The notes beneath the pieces were generated by a model that was given only the letters and a program-made list of their open reading frames with translations, was not told the origin of the DNA and did not search any database. From Elusimicrobia bacterium UBA6262 (GTDB taxonomy: Bacteria; CAYTYR01; UBA6262), in contig DJVG01000068.1 of assembly GCA_002441095.1 (NCBI GenBank), positions 1-17,227 of the forward strand: a stretch of 17,227 nt of DNA, written 5' to 3'. Position numbers and translations under genes: made by a program. Position 1 is the first letter of the stretch. Every line of letters starts with the position of its first letter. Of this stretch, positions 12,663 to 17,227 are shown piece after piece.

Positions 12663-13841
12663 ATGACAAAGAATATCGTTGAAATTGCTCAAAATCACAG
12701 TAGGGAAATAGAAGATCATATTTTGGGTGAGCAAGCTACGGCTAGTAATAAGGCAAAAAGACGGTACAAGGAACTTTGTGATGTTAGGCCCAATTTTTTT
12801 AGGGATACGGATAGGATACTTCACTCAAAATGTTTTACAAGGTATATAGATAAAACCCAAGTATTTTATCTTGTGGATAACGACGATATTACTCATCGTG
12901 TTTTACATGTGCAATTTGTTTCAAAAATAGCTCGAGTAATTGGGAGGGTGTTATCCTTAAATGAGGATCTTATTGAGGCTATTGCTCTGGGGCATGATCT
13001 TGGTCACCCCCCTTTTGGTCATGAAGGCGAAACATATTTAGATAAGCTATGTATTAACAATAGAATTGGACATTTTGTTCACAGTGTTCAAAGTGTGATA
13101 TTTCTTGACAATATCGAGAAAAGACTTGGAAATAAATCATTAAATCTTAGCTTGCAGGTTTTAGATGGTATTCTTTGTCATGATGGTGAAACCAGCGATA
13201 AATTATTATCACCAAAACGTAATAAAACTTGGGCTGAGCATCTCTTGGAACGCCAGGGAAAAGTGCGTAATAAAGCCCATAAATTAATACCAATGACCCT
13301 TGAGGGTTGCGTTGTCCGCTATGCAGATACCATTAGCTATATAGGCAGAGATATAGAAGATGCCATAACGCTAGATTTAATAGAACGTAAAGATTTACCC
13401 CTATCGTGTACCAGAGTATTAGGTAATAACAATAGAGACATAATTAATACATTAGTTAGTGATATAATCATGAATAGTAAAAAACAGATTGATAAAATTG
13501 GATACAGCAATAGGATCAACGATGCTTTAGTACAACTAAAAAAGTATAATTACGAAGCAATCTATAAAAATAATAAAATTAAGAGAGAATCTCAAAAAAT
13601 AGAGAAATTGTACAATATCTTATTTGAAGGATTTCTTATTGATGTAGTTAAAAAAAATGAGGAATCTGAGATATTTAAACAATGGGTGGATATTAAGGAT
13701 CAGAAATATATAACAAAATGTAAGCCGCCGGAAATAGTTAGAGATTATATTGCATCCTTAACAGATGATTATTTCATAGAATTGTTTAGGAGGAAATATT
13801 TTCCAATGCGATTTGGAATACATTATAAAAAGGGGGAATAA
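12663..13841 (+). CDS. dgt: dGTPase-like HD-domain dNTP triphosphohydrolase
   Basis: The family removes triphosphate from deoxynucleoside triphosphates, mainly dGTP. The 392-residue product shows DRILHSKCFTRYIDKTQVF (50-68) typical of Dgt proteins and the metal site His78 (THR), His111-Asp112 (GHDLGHPPFGHEGE) and Asp222 (RYADTISY). The C-terminal part is poorly conserved and lysine-rich. AAAGGGAG precedes the ATG. The stop codon directly abuts the start of a DUF2188-type gene, so the two are probably translated together. Enzymes of this family are known to protect bacteria from phage by depleting dNTPs, and the neighbouring RecB-like nuclease and membrane protein make such a role reasonable here; that is inference. 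Composition is A+T-rich like its neighbours. Confidence 0.9.
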   Translation: MTKNIVEIAQNHSREIEDHILGEQATASNKAKRRYKELCDVRPNFFRDTDRILHSKCFTRYIDKTQVFYLVDNDDITHRVLHVQFVSKIARVIGRVLSLNEDLIEAIALGHDLGHPPFGHEGETYLDKLCINNRIGHFVHSVQSVIFLDNIEKRLGNKSLNLSLQVLDGILCHDGETSDKLLSPKRNKTWAEHLLERQGKVRNKAHKLIPMTLEGCVVRYADTISYIGRDIEDAITLDLIERKDLPLSCTRVLGNNNRDIINTLVSDIIMNSKKQIDKIGYSNRINDALVQLKKYNYEAIYKNNKIKRESQKIEKLYNILFEGFLIDVVKKNEESEIFKQWVDIKDQKYITKCKPPEIVRDYIASLTDDYFIELFRRKYFPMRFGIHYKKGE

Positions 13842-14051
13842 ATGAGCAAAAGAGTGCATATCGCACCATATGGGGAAGAATGGGCTATAAGGCTTGGTGG
13901 TAACATACGCATAAAATCAAAACACAAGACGAAAAAAGAAGCAATATCTACTGCCCAACGTATGGTATGTACAGATAGTTCCAATTTAATTATTCACAGA
14001 AAGAATGGGCAAATCATAGAAGGTAATATTTCTAAGATAGAAGAACTATAA
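13842..14051 (+). CDS. Small DUF2188-like protein
   Basis: The 69-residue product matches the DUF2188 pattern: VHIAPYGEEWAIRLGGN at the start, a KTKKEAISTAQRMV helix in the middle (29-42) and IIHRKNGQIIEG near the end. Such proteins are short, two-part beta-alpha modules of unknown role, often found with mobile or defence genes. The ATG follows the dGTPase-like stop with no gap, and GGGGGA in the end of that gene serves as ribosome binding site, so it may act with or regulate the HD enzyme. That partnership is inferred from spacing only. Confidence 0.75.
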   Translation: MSKRVHIAPYGEEWAIRLGGNIRIKSKHKTKKEAISTAQRMVCTDSSNLIIHRKNGQIIEGNISKIEEL

Positions 14052-14055
14052 AAGG

Positions 14056-14076
14056 GTAAAAGGGGACGGTTCTATT
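14056..14076 (+). repeat. Possible fragment of a dispersed GGGGACGG element
   Basis: The short gap before NUDIX copy 2 holds AAAAGGGGACGGTTCTATTT; the gap before copy 1 carries GGGACGG at a similar place. The motif resembles a short repeat common in repeat-rich genomes, but only one extended copy is visible here, so the call is weak. Confidence 0.25.
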
Positions 14077-14095
14077 TTGTGAGGATAACAAGCAT

Positions 14096-14599
14096 ATGAC
14101 CAAAGCAATCGTACCTGGTAGGGTGATCACCCTAGAACATAAGAAAATACCTCTCCCCAATGGCTACGTTGTGCAGATGGACGTCATTAAGCACTTAGGA
14201 GCAGCTTTGATCGTGCCTTTTCTCAATCGGGATAAGGTCATTCTCCTGCGCCAATACCGGCCGGTTATAAAGAAATATCTTTATGAACTGCCTGCCGGGA
14301 CTGCAGAGAAGGGTGAGAGCGACCTGACAACTGCCAAGCGGGAATTGATCGAAGAGACAGGATATTCAGCCGGGAAGATGACCTTATTGGGGCATATCTA
14401 TCCAGTGCCAGGGTATTCTACTGAGAAAATAGCGATCTATAAAGCAGAAAAGCTTAAACCTGTGCAATATCATGCTGAACAATATGAAGTCATCACAGTG
14501 CAGACAGTAAACAGAGCCACGGTCATGAAGATGTTCAAAAAAGGCCAAATGACTGATGCTAAGACGATTTGTGCATTTGCACTTTGTAACTGGCTTTAA
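14096..14599 (+). CDS. NUDIX hydrolase, ADP-ribose pyrophosphatase type (copy 2)
   Basis: This is a 167-residue paralogue of the enzyme at 8906-9409, with about 20 residue differences and no length change. The NUDIX box is intact (Gly68, Glu74, Arg82, Glu83, Glu86, Glu87, Gly89), so it should be active. Nucleotide similarity is uneven: the 5' half differs mainly at silent positions, while the block around 14345-14420 is almost identical to copy 1, including a run of more than 30 identical bases, which suggests gene conversion. It lies between the DUF2188-like gene and an A+T-rich cysteine-peptidase-like gene that starts two bases after its stop. Its own composition is closer to the housekeeping genes. 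Confidence 0.93.
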   Translation: MTKAIVPGRVITLEHKKIPLPNGYVVQMDVIKHLGAALIVPFLNRDKVILLRQYRPVIKKYLYELPAGTAEKGESDLTTAKRELIEETGYSAGKMTLLGHIYPVPGYSTEKIAIYKAEKLKPVQYHAEQYEVITVQTVNRATVMKMFKKGQMTDAKTICAFALCNWL

Positions 14600-14601
14600 A
14601 T

Positions 14602-15192
14602 ATGTTAAATAGTGACCCTGTGTGTGATAAACAATTAAGGATAAGCCTAGAAGAAATAACAAAACTAGTCAGAAGCAAACAAGTAGAGGCAATAAATAAT
14701 TTACACAATATTTATCCTCATACGATAGATATTATTGAAGAGACAGTAATTGGAAGACCGGATACACAAAAATATAATTATACTTGCTTTATGTATGCTT
14801 TAAATATAGAGTTTTATAACCAATCAAATCCAATAAAGGAGATATCGCGTGAGCATCTTGAAATTTACATAAGTTCTGATTTTTTATTATTCTGTATTAA
14901 TAAAGGGGTACTAAGAGAAGTCTCCTTTGATGAAATAGTTGAAGGGGATATTATTTTATATTTCACAAATGAAATACCTGTACATGCTGGTAAGATTTTA
15001 AATAGTAAAAGAGTTATTTCTAAATGGGGGCAAGGTGGCCATTTGTGGGGACATGCTATCTGGGAGATTCCGGCAATGTATGGTACCCAAGCAAGTTTTT
15101 ATAAAAATGGTGTTAATGAACAAATCACAAAATGCTTTTTAGAATATGCAGAAATTAAAATGAAAAATAATAATGAGAGTATAGCTAAATGA
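14602..15192 (+). CDS. DUF7689-like putative cysteine-peptidase-fold protein
   Basis: The 196-residue product has a papain/NlpC-type set of motifs. Cys62 lies in YNYTCFMYALN at the start of a helix, then GDIILYFTNEIPVHAGKI (115-132) carries His128, and VISKWGQGGHLWGHAIWE (138-155) follows with His151. The order Cys-His and the SKWG...GH block resemble the DUF7689 family; activity is not established. There is no signal peptide, so a cytoplasmic role is likely. No clear Shine-Dalgarno lies upstream, and the gene starts two bases after NUDIX copy 2, so it may depend on its translation. Its stop overlaps the helicase start by four bases (ATGA). It is A+T-rich, unlike the helicase, so an acquired gene seems to be coupled to a resident one. 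Confidence 0.65.
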   Translation: MLNSDPVCDKQLRISLEEITKLVRSKQVEAINNLHNIYPHTIDIIEETVIGRPDTQKYNYTCFMYALNIEFYNQSNPIKEISREHLEIYISSDFLLFCINKGVLREVSFDEIVEGDIILYFTNEIPVHAGKILNSKRVISKWGQGGHLWGHAIWEIPAMYGTQASFYKNGVNEQITKCFLEYAEIKMKNNNESIAK

Positions 15193-17227
15193 AATTTACA
15201 GGCGTAAAAATTGTAGAAGCGTCGGCGGGGTCAGGGAAGACGTATGCCCTGTCCAGGGCCTATCTCGGCCTGCTGCTGGCTGATCCTACAGAGAATACCC
15301 TCAAGTCCCTATTAGCTATCACATTCACCAACAAAGCCACTTATGAAATGAAGGAACGCATTCTGGAGCTGCTAAAACGGACAGCTTTGGATGAGTTTGT
15401 TAAGCCATTGGACAAGAAAGAATTGCTCGCCTACCTGAAACTGCAACCTGCACCAGCCAAAGACAGAAGCCTTGCCGCTCTTGATGCCATCATCCTGAAT
15501 TATAATTCCTTCCAGGTGAAGACCATAGACAGCTTTGTCAACCTGCTGTTATCCGGCTGCGCCTACAGGCTCGGTTTGCCTGCTGATTTCCGCATTAAAA
15601 ATGACTTTGAATATTACTTGGAAGCAGCGCTGGACCTGATAATCGAGCGGGCAGGGCATCCCGATGCTTCGAGCGGGACAGGGGATCCCGATGCTTCAAT
15701 CGGGACAGGCACCCAGCTGCGGGCTATATTTGAAGACTTCCTGGAGCAGTATTTATACACCGAAGACAACAAGTCTTGGTCGCCAAGGCTGGATATACTT
15801 AAGTTAGCCAAGGATATGTTCACCCAGAACACTAAGCACGGGATGGATTTCCGCTTACCTACCCTGGGGAAAGACCTGATCTCCAAAAAGAAGAAATTCT
15901 TAGAGCTGCTAAGAGAATTAAAAGGCAAGCTGCCTGCAGGCACACACAAGACATTTTTAAAGAGCCTGGATAATTTCCTGCAAGACAACAAGGATTCATT
16001 CTCCCTGGATGGGATGTCAACTTTCTTCTACAAAGATTGCCTGCCACTGAACAAAGGCGTGACTTGCGCAGATGCGATGCATAAGCTTTGGGACCAGATC
16101 AGGGCAATACTTGCGGATATCGCCATGGTGGAATCTTCGCGCGGGTATGACCATTACCTATTGATTTATGACCAGATACGGAAAGCGTTCCAGGCCATCT
16201 GCCGGAAGGAAAGCATTCTATTCCTGCCGGAGCTGAACGGCCAAGCAGTTAAAATATTCAATGAAGAAGATTTCTCAATACCAGAGCTGTATTACCGCCT
16301 GGCTGCCAGGTACCGGTATATCCTCATAGATGAATTCCAGGATACGAGCTTGCTGCAGTGGTCCAACCTGTCACCTTTGGCAGAAGAAGCATTGGCTGGC
16401 GGCGGTGGACTGTTCCTGGTGGGAGATGCCAAGCAGGCCATTTACCGGTTCAGGGGTGGCGAAGCAGGATTATTCACTGCTGTTCCCGATGCTCTTAAGA
16501 GATACGGAGTAACTATAGAAAAGCTGACCAGGAATTTCCGCAGCGGAAAGGAGATAGTTTCTTTTGTTAATGCGATCTTCCAGGCAGAGAACTTGCAGGC
16601 GCTAGTGAACGGGTTCCTGGACAAGAAGGACCATGCCCTGGTTGAGGACAAAGAGAGCGGGAAGTATCTTGCGCTGTATCATGATCTGTCGCAGAGTGCA
16701 GTTAAAGAGAAGGACGGATATGTGAGGGTGGATGTTGTAGGGGGTGGTACAGTCGCGAGTCACGAGTCACGAGTCGCGAGTGAATTTGAGGAGGCGCTTA
16801 GGATTGAAGTATTGCAAAGGATAAAAGAGCTGCTTAAGAGATTTAATGCGGGAGAAATAGCGATACTGGCTAGGACGAATAAACAGGCGGAACTGGTCAC
16901 TGGCTGGCTGCTGGAAGCCAAGATACCTGTGGAATCAGAAAAGACCCTGAACATATTGGAGCATAATTCGGTACGGGAAGTAGTGTCACTGCTGGAATTC
17001 CTGGCCGCGCCGCTTGATAACCTGGCTTTTGCCACTTTTATCAGCGGCGAATCATTTACCCGTGTCTCCGGGATAGCACAGACAGAAATAAATTCATTTC
17101 TTTTCCAATTAGGATTACGCGTCCGCAAGGGCGACAAGATATATTATTACCGGGAGTTCCAGAAGGAATATAAGCAAGTGTGGGATAAGCTGATCGAGGA
17201 TATATTCCGTAAGGCAGGGTTCCTGCC
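15189..17227 (+). CDS. UvrD-family helicase, RecB/AddA-like (3' end beyond window)
   Basis: The open frame runs from ATG 15189 through the window end (679 codons) with no stop. It has the superfamily 1 helicase motifs: Walker A EASAGSGKT (10-18), ITFTNKAT with the motif Ia region following, FQVKTIDSFVN (motif Ic), YILIDEFQDTS (Walker B, Asp381-Glu382), VGDAKQAIYRFRGGE (motif III, Asp413, Gln416), LTRNFRS (motif IV) and EIAILARTNKQ. The start EASAGSGKT and the large insert before Walker B fit the RecB/AddA branch, which processes DNA ends for recombination repair, usually with a RecB-type nuclease domain further downstream. Two repeat-derived stretches lie in frame, at residues 158-174 and about 521-531. 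It overlaps the DUF7689-like gene by four bases. Confidence 0.9.
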   Translation, partial: MKFTGVKIVEASAGSGKTYALSRAYLGLLLADPTENTLKSLLAITFTNKATYEMKERILELLKRTALDEFVKPLDKKELLAYLKLQPAPAKDRSLAALDAIILNYNSFQVKTIDSFVNLLLSGCAYRLGLPADFRIKNDFEYYLEAALDLIIERAGHPDASSGTGDPDASIGTGTQLRAIFEDFLEQYLYTEDNKSWSPRLDILKLAKDMFTQNTKHGMDFRLPTLGKDLISKKKKFLELLRELKGKLPAGTHKTFLKSLDNFLQDNKDSFSLDGMSTFFYKDCLPLNKGVTCADAMHKLWDQIRAILADIAMVESSRGYDHYLLIYDQIRKAFQAICRKESILFLPELNGQAVKIFNEEDFSIPELYYRLAARYRYILIDEFQDTSLLQWSNLSPLAEEALAGGGGLFLVGDAKQAIYRFRGGEAGLFTAVPDALKRYGVTIEKLTRNFRSGKEIVSFVNAIFQAENLQALVNGFLDKKDHALVEDKESGKYLALYHDLSQSAVKEKDGYVRVDVVGGGTVASHESRVASEFEEALRIEVLQRIKELLKRFNAGEIAILARTNKQAELVTGWLLEAKIPVESEKTLNILEHNSVREVVSLLEFLAAPLDNLAFATFISGESFTRVSGIAQTEINSFLFQLGLRVRKGDKIYYYREFQKEYKQVWDKLIEDIFRKAGFL
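15658..15709. repeat. Two tandem palindromic units inside the helicase gene
   Basis: Two 25-bp copies of ATCCCGATGCTTC...CGGGACAGG (15658-15682 and 15685-15709) have a 27-bp period and two differences. The second contains a perfect CCCGAT gcttca ATCGGG hairpin. The period is a multiple of three, so the frame reads through as PDASSGTGD and PDASIGTG. The hairpin is related to GATCCCGA taag TCGGGATC at 4214-4233, which is also followed by GGGGACAGG. Confidence 0.8.
16752..16783 (-). repeat. Heptamer array inside the helicase gene
   Basis: On the - strand the array reads ACTCGCG, ACTCGTG, ACTCGTG, ACTCGCG, ACTG. That is the same unit, number and ending as the queD array (ACTCGCA x4, ACTG) but in the opposite orientation relative to the host gene. 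The + strand frame reads through it as VASHESRVAS, between helicase motifs. Confidence 0.9.

Overview
The window looks like chromosomal DNA from an uncultured, probably Gram-negative bacterium. The evidence is a bacterial tmRNA/SmpB pair, an exported AMIN-type amidase beside a glutamate racemase, a queuosine-precursor operon, sigma70-like promoters and frequent TTG starts. The abundance of short palindromic and heptamer repeats fits candidate phyla such as Omnitrophota, but that placement is a guess from style and no marker gene here proves it. Every protein gene lies on the + strand; the only - strand gene is a tRNA-Leu.

Region 1 (1-4176, housekeeping): the tail of an upstream gene and a strong terminator; repeat-filled DNA next to tRNA-Leu(CAG), whose promoter stands back to back with the smpB promoter; smpB and ssrA, the two parts of trans-translation; then an exported N-acetylmuramoyl-L-alanine amidase and murI, both for peptidoglycan. 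Region 2 (4360-6234): queD, queC and queE, which turn a GTP-derived pterin into 7-cyano-7-deazaguanine for tRNA queuosine. Region 3 (6239-9409): a PQ-loop membrane protein overlapping a GIDE-type membrane protein that carries an EF-hand, then a GIY-YIG-like protein, an APH-fold kinase and a NUDIX hydrolase.

Region 4 (about 9410-15192) looks accessory. It is visibly A+T-richer. It begins with a small membrane protein flanked by 35-bp direct repeats, followed by a three-helix membrane protein, a TM0106-type RecB-like/RNase H-like nuclease, a dGTPase-like HD enzyme and an abutting DUF2188-type small protein. A second, diverged copy of the NUDIX gene follows, then a DUF7689-like cysteine-peptidase-type protein whose stop overlaps the start of a large RecB/AddA-type helicase. 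The helicase runs off the window end and has host-like composition. A membrane protein, a nuclease and a dNTPase between NUDIX paralogues is the best candidate for an undescribed, possibly anti-phage, gene set.

Two repeat classes run through the window. One is 7-bp-period arrays of about four units, placed as inverted pairs between genes and also in frame inside queD, queC and the helicase. The other is small GC-rich palindromes of several types, some of which interrupt the heptamer arrays or sit in frame inside queE and the helicase.
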